Of a stretch of DNA of 64,000 nucleotides, positions 8,931 to 17,333 are shown in pieces. Each line of letters starts with the position of its first letter. Within the stretch, counting starts at the first letter, position 1. The position numbers and the translations under genes are program-made. The notes under the pieces were generated by a model, which saw only the letters and a list, made by a program, of their open reading frames with translations, did no database searches and had not been told where the DNA came from. The stretch is from Paracoccus shanxieyensis (GTDB lineage: Bacteria > Pseudomonadota > Alphaproteobacteria > Rhodobacterales > Rhodobacteraceae), in contig NZ_WMII01000004.1 of assembly GCF_009711265.1 (NCBI RefSeq), forward strand, positions 186,001-250,000, in the 5' to 3' direction.

Positions 8931-9416
8931 ATGGGAATAACGCCGGAAATGGTCAACGCCGCCCAGCAGGCATGGTGTGACGGCCTTGTGAGGGTAAGCC
9001 AGACACATCGGTCCGGCGGGCAGGTCAAAGCCGTGGCCTCGGCGATGATCGACGACCTTTACGATTACAAGAACGGCGTCGTCTTCTTCAAACCCACGCT
9101 GGCTCAGGGCAAGAACACCTTCCGCGCCACCCACAAGGGCGCGCTTTCCTACTTCGTCGGTGGCGATCCCGACTTTCCCGAGGACACGGGCTTCGCGCTG
9201 AAGGGCTGGGACAAGGCGTGGTATGACAACAATGCTGCGGAAAACGGGATCCAGATCCACGGCGATATCGCGATCACCATGGGCAATGTTTATCTTGCCG
9301 ATGTGGACGGCAATGAAATCATGGTCGACAAGACCTTTGTCTTTCGGCTGTGCGAGGACGGCAAATTGCGGCTTTGCGTCCACAAATCCGCCCTTCCCTA
9401 TGTTCCTGCCGAATAA
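8931..9416 (+). CDS. Candidate iota-class (COG4337-type) carbonic anhydrase, NTF2/SnoaL-like fold
   Basis: The protein has 161 residues and no signal peptide. It shows the pattern of the COG4337 group: an N-terminal helix AAQQAWCDGLV, then VVFFKPTL, TFRATHKGALSYFVGGDP, a HGDIAITMGNVY strand and a C-terminal HKSALPY. Proteins of this group are often carried in databases as phosphoribosyl-AMP cyclohydrolase, but some have been shown to be iota-class carbonic anhydrases, metal-free in certain members. Their hallmark is HHSSLP; here it is HKSALP (residues 151-156). Thr67 of FRAT, Tyr74 of LSYF and Ser153 may match the reported active-site Thr, Tyr and Ser. The gene lies nine bases before a SulP transporter, which suits bicarbonate handling. 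The family is fairly sure; activity is inferred. Confidence 0.65.
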   Translation: MGITPEMVNAAQQAWCDGLVRVSQTHRSGGQVKAVASAMIDDLYDYKNGVVFFKPTLAQGKNTFRATHKGALSYFVGGDPDFPEDTGFALKGWDKAWYDNNAAENGIQIHGDIAITMGNVYLADVDGNEIMVDKTFVFRLCEDGKLRLCVHKSALPYVPAE

Positions 9417-9425
9417 GCCCGCCGG

Positions 9426-11072
9426 ATGTTCGCGTCACGCTTCGCAGTCACCCGCGGCGATATTTTCGGTGGCCTGACGGCGGGCATCGTCGCGCTGCCC
9501 CTGTGCCTTGCTTTCGGCGTCGCATCGGGCCTTGGTCCGACGGCCGGGCTTTATGGCGGCATCATCCTTGGGATCGTCGCCTCTGTGCTTGGGGGAACTG
9601 CGGTCCAGATTTCCGGGCCGACCGCGCCGATGACACTGGTTTCCGCCGGGATCGTTGCGGCGAATATCTCTCCGACCGGAGAGGTCAATCTTTCGCAGAT
9701 CGTCGGCGTCTTCGTGCTTGCGGGCGCGTTTCAGGTCTTGTTCGGCATCCTGCGGCTTGGACAGTATATCCGCTTTCTGCCCTATCCGGTGGTTTCGGGA
9801 CTGATGACCGGGATCGGGATCATCATCGTCATTCAACAGATATTCCCGCTGGTGGGTCTGGCCGCGCCATCGTCCAATCCCGTCGAAATCGTCGGTTCGC
9901 TTGGCATGCTCAGCCAAGGCGCACGTTTTGATGCCTTGGTCCTTGGCGTGGCGACCGTGGCGTCGCTTTATATCCTGCCACGCTTCATCAAGGTCATACC
10001 GCCGTCGCTGATCGCGCTTGCGGTATTGAGCACGCTTTCGGTCCTGATCGGACTGACCGTGCCGACGATCGGGGAAATTCCGCCCGGTCTGCCGCAGTTC
10101 GTGTTCCCGTCGCTGGATATGTCCGATATCAGACCGATCGTGGTCACGGCCCTGCAACTGGCGTTTCTTGGCTCGATCGACGCGCTGACGACCTCGCTTG
10201 TGGCCGACAGCCTGACCAAAACACATCACAACAGCAATCAGGAACTGGTCGGGCAAGGTATCGGCAACATGAGCGCGGCGGTGTTCGGCGGCATCCCCGG
10301 CGCCGGCGCCTTCATGCGCACCGCCATCAATGTCAAGGCCGGTGGGCGTCACCACTCCTCGGGCGTCATCCACGGCCTGTTTCTGCTGACGGTGCTGCTG
10401 GGACTGTCGAGCGTTGTCCAATTCATCCCGAATGCGGTGCTGGCGGGCATTCTGGTGGGCGCGGGCCTCAGCATCATCGACTATCGCAGCCTGGCGCATC
10501 TTTCCAACGCGCCAAGATCAGATATCGCGATCATGCTGCTGGTCGTGTTGCTGACCATCTTCGCAGACCTTATCACAGCCGTGGGCGTCGGCATGGTGAT
10601 CGCCGCCTTCGTTTTCATGGCCAAGGTGGCGGGGATCTCAGAGCAGACATCGCGGCTGACACTGGCCAGCGATGATGCGTGGGCAGATGAAATCGGGCTG
10701 CCGGACGACCTGCGGAAACAGCTGGTCATCAAGCATGTCGAAGGGCCGCTTTTCTTTGGCTTCGTATATGCGTTCCGCTCGATCGCATCTCAGGTAAAGG
10801 AAGGTCAGGTGCTGCTGCTGCGGATGGAGCGGGTGTCCTATATGGACCAGTCCGGGATCTATGCGCTGCAGGATATGCTGGTCGATCTGCAGCAGGCGAA
10901 CTGGCGCATCTGCGTCACCGGTCTTGAACAAAGCCTGATCGACCGCCTTGAGGCGATGCACGTCATTCCGGCTCTGCTGAAGAAAGAGGACATCTTCAGC
11001 GACTTCGAGGAATTCCGGCGTGCTTTGCCCGAGATCGCGCGCGGCATTGATCAAGAAAAGCCGTTGGTTTAA
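9426..11072 (+). CDS. SulP-family inorganic anion transporter with STAS domain
   Basis: The protein has 548 residues. The membrane part (about 1-405) opens with LTAGIVALPLCLAFGVASG and GLYGGIILG and contains SGPTAPMTLVSAG and SNQELVGQGIGN, the conserved SulP landmarks. A cytoplasmic STAS domain follows (about 435-540), with DQSG at 474-477 in the position of the phosphorylatable Ser of anti-sigma-factor antagonists. SulP proteins carry sulfate, bicarbonate, dicarboxylates or other anions. No sulfur-assimilation gene is nearby, while a carbonic-anhydrase-like gene lies nine bases upstream and is probably co-transcribed, so bicarbonate (BicA-like) transport is the best contextual guess. Confidence 0.9.
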   Translation: MFASRFAVTRGDIFGGLTAGIVALPLCLAFGVASGLGPTAGLYGGIILGIVASVLGGTAVQISGPTAPMTLVSAGIVAANISPTGEVNLSQIVGVFVLAGAFQVLFGILRLGQYIRFLPYPVVSGLMTGIGIIIVIQQIFPLVGLAAPSSNPVEIVGSLGMLSQGARFDALVLGVATVASLYILPRFIKVIPPSLIALAVLSTLSVLIGLTVPTIGEIPPGLPQFVFPSLDMSDIRPIVVTALQLAFLGSIDALTTSLVADSLTKTHHNSNQELVGQGIGNMSAAVFGGIPGAGAFMRTAINVKAGGRHHSSGVIHGLFLLTVLLGLSSVVQFIPNAVLAGILVGAGLSIIDYRSLAHLSNAPRSDIAIMLLVVLLTIFADLITAVGVGMVIAAFVFMAKVAGISEQTSRLTLASDDAWADEIGLPDDLRKQLVIKHVEGPLFFGFVYAFRSIASQVKEGQVLLLRMERVSYMDQSGIYALQDMLVDLQQANWRICVTGLEQSLIDRLEAMHVIPALLKKEDIFSDFEEFRRALPEIARGIDQEKPLV

Positions 11073-11528
11073 CGCCGTCTTGCGGGCTGTCATGGGCGGC
11101 CCGGTCTGCCGCTGCTTAATCCCGTTCGCCTCGCCGATCATGTCGAAACCCATCGACACGCAGCGGCAGCGATCCGCACCCCGGCGATAAGCCTGTCGGG
11201 GAGCGTAGAAATTCGACATCAGGCAAGCGCGGAATGCTGCGCCGCTGAAGACATCGGTTCGGCGCGGATCGGCCCATGCGAACAGGCACAGCCATCCGGT
11301 GAAATCGCCGCAGCTTTCTGCCCATGCGCCCAAGTTTCACCAGAACCGCAGGCAAGCCCAAGCGCCACGCCAAACGGTTCCATCACAATGTCTGTCCCAG
11401 ATGTGAACGCATTGCTTGGATTGTGTTTTTGCCAGATCCGCAGTGCGCGCCAAAGTTGGACCGCGATCCCCCTGACAGGCCGATCGCTCGTGCCAGCCGG
11501 TGCGAGATTTTCAACAGAAGGAATCCGT
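11073..11528. other. 456-base gap without a confident gene
   Basis: This stretch lies between the SulP gene and an exported hydrolase. A minus-strand frame (TTG near 11333 leftward) is open for about 80 codons before it enters the SulP gene antisense, but I recognise nothing in its translation and it has no clear ribosome-binding site. An AAGGA precedes the hydrolase start at 11529. No clear promoter or terminator was seen. Confidence 0.4.
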
Positions 11529-12563
11529 ATGACCCGCTATGCTCGTCTTGCTCTGACTGCGCTGATGCCTGCCCTTGCAGTCCCCGCTTTTGCTGCGCCA
11601 GCGCTCGCCCAAGATACAGCACCCGAACGCCCGGCTTATGGCCCGCGTCTGGAAGGCTTTGACTATCCCCACCCGGTCGAGTTGGCGACGGTCGCCAGTC
11701 AGGGCAAGGATGTCGAAATGGCGCTGATGGATGTCGCGCCCGACACACCCAATGGTCAAACCGTCGTGCTGATGCATGGCAAGAACTTCTGCGCCGCCGC
11801 ATGGGAAGGCACGATCACCGCGCTTAGCGAGGCGGGATACCGCGTCATCGCACCCGATCAGGTGGGCTTCTGCAAATCGGAAAAGCCCGATGGCTATCAA
11901 TACAGCTTTCATCAGCTGGCGATGAACACCAAGGCCGTGCTGGACCAGCGCGAGATCGACAAGGCCATCGTCATCGGCCATTCCATGGGCGGAATGCTCG
12001 CCTCGCGGTTCGCGCTGATGTATCCGGAATTCACCCAGCAACTGGTGATGGTGAACCCGCTGGGGCTTGAGGACTGGCAGGAAATGGGCGTGCCCTATGT
12101 CTCGATCGACGAGACGTTCGAGGGGCAGAAGCAGACCACCTTTGACAGCCAGAAAAGCTATCAGCAGAACATCTATTATTCCGGCACCTGGAAACCCGAA
12201 TATGACAAATGGGTCGAGATGGGCACCGGCATGTTCGCAGGTCCGGGGGCCGAGCAGGTTGCATGGCACCACGCACTGACCGCCGACATGATCTTTACCC
12301 AGCCGGTGGTGCATGAGTTCGGCAATCTCCAGCCGCCGACGCTGCTGATGATCGGCATGACCGACAAGACCGCGCAGGGCCGCGACCGCGCCGCGCCGGA
12401 ACTGGCTCAGCAGCTTGGAGATTACACCCAGCTTGGCAAGACCGCCGCCGCAGCGATCCCGAATGCGACGCTGATCGAGTTCGAGGATCTTGGCCATACG
12501 CCGCAGGTCCAGGACCCCGACCGCTTCCACGCCGCCCTGCTGGACGGGCTTGTCGACGCCTGA
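11529..12563 (+). CDS. Exported alpha/beta hydrolase
   Basis: The protein has 344 residues. A Sec signal peptide is clear (MTRYARLALTALM followed by AVPAFAAPALAQ), so it should act in the periplasm. The hydrolase core shows an oxyanion strand VVLMHGKNFCAAAWEG, the nucleophile elbow GHSMGGM and a C-terminal DLGHTPQ with the catalytic His. This is the pattern of the epoxide hydrolase/haloperoxidase-like group. I chose the ATG at 11529, preceded by AAGGA, over an upstream start that would bury the signal peptide. The substrate is unknown. It ends the block that separates the two purine gene groups. Confidence 0.88.
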   Translation: MTRYARLALTALMPALAVPAFAAPALAQDTAPERPAYGPRLEGFDYPHPVELATVASQGKDVEMALMDVAPDTPNGQTVVLMHGKNFCAAAWEGTITALSEAGYRVIAPDQVGFCKSEKPDGYQYSFHQLAMNTKAVLDQREIDKAIVIGHSMGGMLASRFALMYPEFTQQLVMVNPLGLEDWQEMGVPYVSIDETFEGQKQTTFDSQKSYQQNIYYSGTWKPEYDKWVEMGTGMFAGPGAEQVAWHHALTADMIFTQPVVHEFGNLQPPTLLMIGMTDKTAQGRDRAAPELAQQLGDYTQLGKTAAAAIPNATLIEFEDLGHTPQVQDPDRFHAALLDGLVDA

Positions 12564-12714
12564 GCCTAGGGGCGATTGCACCGCAATGGCGCAATCGCCT
12601 TGGGTCCGGGGAAGGCCCGGCGATCAGCCGATGCCGGACAGGATGCGCGCGCAATTGCGAGTTCCCGCAATGATTTTGCGCGCTGTGGATGAATGGATCA
12701 ACATAATTGCAAGA

Positions 12715-12795
12715 TTGCTGCGGGCGCTGGGGATCATATACACTGTTATGTCTCCCAGTGGTGGGGGATCAGGGGGCGGCCTTCGTGGTCGCCCC
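12715..12795 (+). ncRNA. Possible small RNA unit (promoter plus strong hairpin)
   Basis: In the 314-base gap between the hydrolase and the purine permease, TTGCTG (12715-12720) and TATACA (12737-12742) are spaced 16 bases apart like a sigma-70 promoter. About 20 bases later a 10-bp GC-rich stem with a 5-base loop runs from 12771 to 12795. No T-run follows the hairpin, which weakens the case. No open frame fits, so a short structured RNA is one explanation; the hairpin could instead help end the hydrolase transcript. Confidence 0.25.
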
Positions 12796-12808
12796 CACCA
12801 TCTGCAGG

Positions 12809-12842
12809 CAAAAAGAAAGGCTGCGCGCCGAAGCGCACAGCC
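12809..12842 (-). terminator. Rho-independent terminator of the purine permease gene
   Basis: On the minus strand GGCTGTGCGC and GCGCGCAGCC pair around a TTCG-like loop (12819-12842) and are followed by TTTCTTTTT (12818-12810). It lies 36 bases after the permease stop. Confidence 0.75.
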
Positions 12843-12877
12843 GTTGGTTGCAACCGCAGCCCGTGGCCCTTGCCGTC

Positions 12878-14179
12878 TTATTCCATGAAGAAGGCGAAGC
12901 GGATCACGAACAAGGCCGCGACGACCCATGTCGCCGGATGCACCTCACGCGCGCGGCCTGTCGCCAGCTTGATCAGCGCATAGCTGACAAAGCCGAAAGC
13001 CAGACCGTTGGCGATGGAATAGGTAAAGGGCATCATCAGAGCCGTCAGCACGGCGGGCGCGCTTTCGGTCACATCGCTCCAGGCGATGTCTTCAAACTCG
13101 CGCACCATCAGGCAGGCGACATACAGCAGCGCCGGTGCGGTGGCATAGGCCGGAACCGATCCGGCCAGCGGCGCAAAGAACATCGCCAGCAGGAACAGCA
13201 CCGCCACGACCAGCGCGGTCAGCCCGGTGCGCCCGCCCGCCTGCACGCCCGAGGCGCTTTCGACATAGGCGGTGGTCGAACTGGTGCCCAGCATCGAACC
13301 GGCCACGATCGCGGTGGAATCGGCCATCAGCGCCCGGCTGAGACCCTTGTTCTGATGCGCCGGACCTTCGGTCAGCAGACCCGCCCGCTTGGCCACGCCG
13401 ATCAGCGTGCCTGTGGCGTCAAAGACCTCGACCAGAACCATCACCAGAATGACGTGGAAGATGCCGACCGTCAGCGCCCCCGCGATATCCAGCTGCATGA
13501 AGGTCGGCGCAATCGACGGCGGCATCGACATGACCCCGCCAAAGGCGCTGGCGCCGATCACGATGGAAATCACCGTCACCAGCAGGATGCCGATCAGGAT
13601 CGAACCCCGCACCTTCAGCGCATCCAGCGCCGCGATGGTGAAAAAGCCCAAGATGGCCAGCAGCGCGCCGGTCTGGGTCACATCGCCAAGGCCGACCAGC
13701 GTGGCCGGGTTATCGACGACGATGCCCGCATTCTTCAACGCGATCAGGCCGAGGAACATCCCGATGCCTGCCGCGATGGCGCTTCGCATCGAACTGGGGA
13801 TCCCGGCGATCAGCCAGCGCCGGATGCCCGTCACCGACAGGATCAGGAAGATGATCCCCGAGATGAACACCGCCCCCAGCGCCTGTTGCCAGGTAAAGCC
13901 AAGCGCGCCCACCACGGTGAAGGCGAAAAAGGCGTTCAGCCCCATGCCCGGCGCCATGCCGATGGGCCAGTTTGCCCATAGCGCCATGACCAGCGATCCC
14001 AGCGCCGCCGCCAGACAGGTGGCGACAAAGACCGCATTGCGATCCATGCCCGTGCTGGACAGGATCTCGGGGTTGACGAAGATGATATAGGCCATCGTCA
14101 GGAAGGTGGTGATCCCGGCGATCACCTCGGTCCTTACGCTGGTGCCGTTGGCCGTCAGGCCGAACTGTTTATCTAGCAT
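12878..14179 (-). CDS. AzgA-type NCS2 purine permease (hypoxanthine/adenine/guanine)
   Basis: The protein has 433 residues with about 12 hydrophobic segments. The N terminus runs GTSVRTEVIAGITTFLTMAYIIFVNP and is followed by GMAPGMGLNAFFAF, both characteristic of the AzgA branch (COG2252) of nucleobase transporters rather than the UraA/XanQ branch. Such proteins import hypoxanthine, adenine and guanine with protons. It is divergent from puuE-uraD, so the two probably share a regulatory region and the permease feeds the pathway encoded around it. Substrate choice between the purines cannot be read from the sequence. Confidence 0.92.
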   Translation of the reverse strand: MLDKQFGLTANGTSVRTEVIAGITTFLTMAYIIFVNPEILSSTGMDRNAVFVATCLAAALGSLVMALWANWPIGMAPGMGLNAFFAFTVVGALGFTWQQALGAVFISGIIFLILSVTGIRRWLIAGIPSSMRSAIAAGIGMFLGLIALKNAGIVVDNPATLVGLGDVTQTGALLAILGFFTIAALDALKVRGSILIGILLVTVISIVIGASAFGGVMSMPPSIAPTFMQLDIAGALTVGIFHVILVMVLVEVFDATGTLIGVAKRAGLLTEGPAHQNKGLSRALMADSTAIVAGSMLGTSSTTAYVESASGVQAGGRTGLTALVVAVLFLLAMFFAPLAGSVPAYATAPALLYVACLMVREFEDIAWSDVTESAPAVLTALMMPFTYSIANGLAFGFVSYALIKLATGRAREVHPATWVVAALFVIRFAFFME

Positions 14180-14263
14180 TTATCCTCCCACTGGCGGTTG
14201 GCCCGCCGTGACAGCAGACTAGAACCAGCGCATTGCGCAGAATATGCTGGCTCTGGCGACAGA

Positions 14264-14286
14264 GTTTCAAAACTTCCTTTAGAAAG
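14264..14286. promoter_or_regulatory. Possible second copy of the TTTCA/GAAAG operator
   Basis: GTTTCA (14264-14269) and AGAAAG (14281-14286) form an imperfect inverted repeat in the 213-base gap between the divergent permease and puuE-uraD genes. It resembles the palindrome upstream of xdhA, but the spacing is longer by about two bases and the symmetry is weaker. A shared LysR site is a guess. Confidence 0.22.
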
Positions 14287-14392
14287 CGGTATTATCAACG
14301 AAATCCGTTTTCTGTTTTTAGGAAAACACGACTTGCACCTGCAATGGGCAGTATGGACACAATCAGCCAGAAAACTGGAAAGGACGCAAGCG

Positions 14393-15799
14393 ATGCGATA
14401 CAGCCGCGACATGATCGGATATGGCGAACACGCCCCGGACGCCCGCTGGCCCGGCGGCGCCAAGATCGCCGTCCAGATCGTCCTGAACTATGAAGAGGGC
14501 GGCGAAAACAGCATCGAACATGGCGATGCCGCATCCGAAGCGTTCCTGTCCGAGATCATCGGCTGCCAGCCATGGCCCGGCAAACGCCACTGGAACATGG
14601 AATCGATCTATGACTATGGCGCGCGCGCGGGTTTCTGGCGGCTGTACCGGATGCTGCGCGACATTCCCGTCACCGTCTATGGCGTGGCCACCGCGCTGGA
14701 GCGTGCGCCCGAACAGGTCGCCGCGATGCAGGCCGCGAACTGGGAAATCGCCACGCATGGTCTGAAATGGATCGACTATCGCGACATCCCCGCCGAGGTG
14801 GAAGCCGAACACATCGCCAAGGCGGTCGAGCTGCACACGCGCATCACCGGCGAACGGCCCTATGGCTTCTATCAGGGCCGCACCTCGATGAACACGGTGG
14901 GCTTGGGATGCGAGGAAGGCGGCTTTGAATATCTGGCCGACACGATTGCCGACGACCTGCCCTATTGGCATGTCCACAAGGGCAAGCCGCAGTTGATGGT
15001 GCCCTATACGATGGACGCCAATGACATGCGGTTCTCCTCGGGTCAGGGGTTCGGCACGGGGGTCGAATTCTTCGACTACCTGCGCGACAGCTTCGACGTG
15101 CTTTATGCCGAAGGTCAGGCCGGGTCGCCCAAGATGATGTCCATCGGCCTGCATTGCCGCCTTGCCGGTCGTCCGGGCCGGGCCATGGCGATCCAGCGCT
15201 TTCTGGAGCATTGCCGCGCGCATGAGGGCGTGTGGTTCGCCAGCCGTCTGGACATCGCCCGTCACTGGGCGCGCGAACATCCCTATCACCCGCGCGAGCG
15301 GCCCTCGCAGATGGACCGCGATGCCTTCGTGCAGCGGTTTGGCGGGGTCTATGAACATTCGCCCTTTATCGCGGAACGGGTCTGGGACGCCGAGATGGGG
15401 GCCATCCACGACACGCCCGGCGGTCTGGCAGCGCGGATGGCGCAGGTCTTTCGCAGCGCCTCGGACGCCGAACGCCTGGGCGTGCTGAACGCGCATCCGG
15501 ATCTGGCGGGCAAGCTGGCAGCAGCGAAACAGCTGACCGCCGACAGCAGCGCCGAACAGGCCTCGGCCGGGCTGGATGCGCTGACCGATGCCGAACGGGC
15601 CGAATTCCAGCGCCTGAACGCCGCCTATGTCGCAAAGCACGGCTTTCCCTTCATCATCGCCGTGCGCGACCACGACAAGCCCGGCATCATGGCGGCGATG
15701 TCCGCCCGCCTTGCCAATGACACCGAAACCGAACGCGCCGAGGCCGAACGTCAGGTCGCACGCATCGGCGCCCTGCGCCTGCAGGACATGCTGAAATGA
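14393..15799 (+). CDS. puuE-uraD: Bifunctional allantoinase (PuuE) / OHCU decarboxylase (UraD) fusion
   Basis: The protein has 468 residues in two parts. Residues 1 to about 300 are a polysaccharide-deacetylase-like allantoinase of the PuuE type (MIGYGEHAPDARWPGGAKIAV, later FYQGRTSMNTVG), which opens allantoin to allantoate. Residues from about 304 match 2-oxo-4-hydroxy-4-carboxy-5-ureidoimidazoline (OHCU) decarboxylase, with NAHPDLAGK near 365, which makes S-allantoin from the urate oxidation product. Two non-consecutive ends of the allantoin step are thus joined in one chain. I chose the ATG at 14393 by homology to PuuE starts; an upstream frame from 14198 lacks family sequence. It overlaps the next gene as ATGA. 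Confidence 0.93.
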   Translation: MRYSRDMIGYGEHAPDARWPGGAKIAVQIVLNYEEGGENSIEHGDAASEAFLSEIIGCQPWPGKRHWNMESIYDYGARAGFWRLYRMLRDIPVTVYGVATALERAPEQVAAMQAANWEIATHGLKWIDYRDIPAEVEAEHIAKAVELHTRITGERPYGFYQGRTSMNTVGLGCEEGGFEYLADTIADDLPYWHVHKGKPQLMVPYTMDANDMRFSSGQGFGTGVEFFDYLRDSFDVLYAEGQAGSPKMMSIGLHCRLAGRPGRAMAIQRFLEHCRAHEGVWFASRLDIARHWAREHPYHPRERPSQMDRDAFVQRFGGVYEHSPFIAERVWDAEMGAIHDTPGGLAARMAQVFRSASDAERLGVLNAHPDLAGKLAAAKQLTADSSAEQASAGLDALTDAERAEFQRLNAAYVAKHGFPFIIAVRDHDKPGIMAAMSARLANDTETERAEAERQVARIGALRLQDMLK

Positions 15800-16632
15800 A
15801 AGACAAACCCATGAGCCAAGCCTGCTATGCCGGACCCTTCGCCGGCCTGCCGCCGCAGACGGACCTGTCCACCGATACCGCCGTCTTCACCGAGGCCTAT
15901 GCCGTCATCCCGGCCTCGACCATGCGCGATATCGTCACCAGCTTCCTGCCGGGCTGGACGGGGATGCGCATGTGGGTCATCGCCCGCCCGCTATCGGGCT
16001 TTGCCGAGACGTTCAGCCAATATGTCGTGGAATTGCAGCCGGGCGGCGGATCAAGGACGCCCGAGACCGAGCCCGGCGTGCAGGCTGCGATCTTCGTGAC
16101 CGATGGCGGGCTGCGCCTGACCATCGCGGGCGAAACGCATGACCTTACGCCGGGCGGCTTTGCCTATATCCCGGCGGATACCGAATGGTCGGTGGAAAAC
16201 GGCGCGGATACCTCGCGCTTTCACTGGTGGCGCAAACGCTGGCAGCCCGCGCCGGGGGTCGACAAGCCCGAGGTGCTGATCGCCAATGAACGCGACATCA
16301 CCCCAACGCCCATGCCCGACACGGGCGGAAGCTGGGCCACGACGCGCTTTGTCGATCCCGCCGATCTGCGCCACGACATGCATATCACCATCGTGACGCT
16401 GACGCCCGGCGGCTCGATCCCGTTTGCGGAAACCCATGTCATGGAGCATGGGCTGTTCGTCATCGAGGGCAAGGCCGTCTATCGCCTGAACCGCGATTGG
16501 GTCGAGGTCGGACCCGGCGATTTCATGTGGCTGCGCGCCTTCTGCCCGCAATGCTGCTATGCGGGCGGTCCGGGGAATTTCCGCTATCTGCTGTACAAGG
16601 ATGTGAACCGCCACGCGACGCTGTGGCGCTAG
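15796..16632 (+). CDS. (S)-ureidoglycine aminohydrolase, bicupin
   Basis: The protein has 278 residues and two cupin domains. It releases ammonia from S-ureidoglycine to give S-ureidoglycolate, the step after allantoate amidohydrolase. The C-terminal cupin holds the manganese ligands in the expected spacing: Glu212, His214 and His218 (ETHVMEHG) and Gln252 (CPQCCYAG). The 34-residue His-Gln distance equals that of the plant enzyme. The ATG at 15796 overlaps the upstream stop; an in-frame ATG at 15811 is also possible. Its presence implies that an allantoate amidohydrolase is encoded elsewhere. The 3' end overlaps the convergent alkB stop by four bases. Confidence 0.92.
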   Translation: MKDKPMSQACYAGPFAGLPPQTDLSTDTAVFTEAYAVIPASTMRDIVTSFLPGWTGMRMWVIARPLSGFAETFSQYVVELQPGGGSRTPETEPGVQAAIFVTDGGLRLTIAGETHDLTPGGFAYIPADTEWSVENGADTSRFHWWRKRWQPAPGVDKPEVLIANERDITPTPMPDTGGSWATTRFVDPADLRHDMHITIVTLTPGGSIPFAETHVMEHGLFVIEGKAVYRLNRDWVEVGPGDFMWLRAFCPQCCYAGGPGNFRYLLYKDVNRHATLWR

Positions 16633-17252
16633 GCCGCGCGGCGGAAGGTCAGGTTGATGCGCGCGCGTCCCGTATCGGGATGCGCGCCGTCCTTCAGGGT
16701 CAAGACGCCATGCCATGCCAGACGCGCAGGCCCGCCCCAGACCACCACATCGCCATGGTCCAGCGCATAGCGCCGGACGGGATCCTTGCGGTCAGTGCCG
16801 CCGAACTGGAACATCGCAGGCAGCCCCAGCGAGACCGAGACGATGGGCGCCTCCATCCTGGCCTCATCCCGGTCCTGATGCAGGCCCATCTTGACGCCTG
16901 GCACATAGCGGTTGATCAGGCAGGCATCGGGGGAAAACCCCACATATCCCGCCTGTGACGCGGCATCCCGCGCAAGCGCAGCAAAGGCATCGGGCATCGC
17001 GGGCCATGGCTGTCCGGTCAGCGGATCCTGCGCGTCATAGCGATAGCCGCGCCGGTCGCTGATCCAGCCCAAAGCGCCGCAATTCGTCATCTGCACCCCG
17101 ATCTGCCGCCCGCCCGGTGTCTGGAAATGCCGGAACGCCGCGACCTCGGCCACGCGGGCAACGCCCTGCAGCAATTCCGGGTCCTGCGCGAAGCCGCGCA
17201 GGATCACCGCGCCGGGGCCGATCATTTCCTTGCGCTTTCCGAACAGGTCCAT
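16629..17252 (-). CDS. alkB: DNA oxidative demethylase AlkB
   Basis: The protein has 207 residues and aligns throughout with E. coli AlkB from memory. It removes methyl groups from 1-methyladenine and 3-methylcytosine using Fe(II) and 2-oxoglutarate. Iron ligands His125, Asp127 (LHQDRDE) and His181 (AWHGV) and 2-oxoglutarate-binding Arg198 and Arg204 are all present with E. coli spacing minus six. I chose the ATG at 17252 because GGGAGGGGG lies just upstream and the protein then begins MDLFG like E. coli MLDLF; an earlier in-frame start at 17306 would add 18 unmatched residues. No ada gene is adjacent. Confidence 0.95.
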   Translation of the reverse strand: MDLFGKRKEMIGPGAVILRGFAQDPELLQGVARVAEVAAFRHFQTPGGRQIGVQMTNCGALGWISDRRGYRYDAQDPLTGQPWPAMPDAFAALARDAASQAGYVGFSPDACLINRYVPGVKMGLHQDRDEARMEAPIVSVSLGLPAMFQFGGTDRKDPVRRYALDHGDVVVWGGPARLAWHGVLTLKDGAHPDTGRARINLTFRRAA

Positions 17253-17333
17253 CGCCCCCTCCCACGTCAATGTCATCGCACCGGGCTTGACCCGCAGGCC
17301 CGGCAATGGCTTCTGATCTTAAAGGAGATCCCG

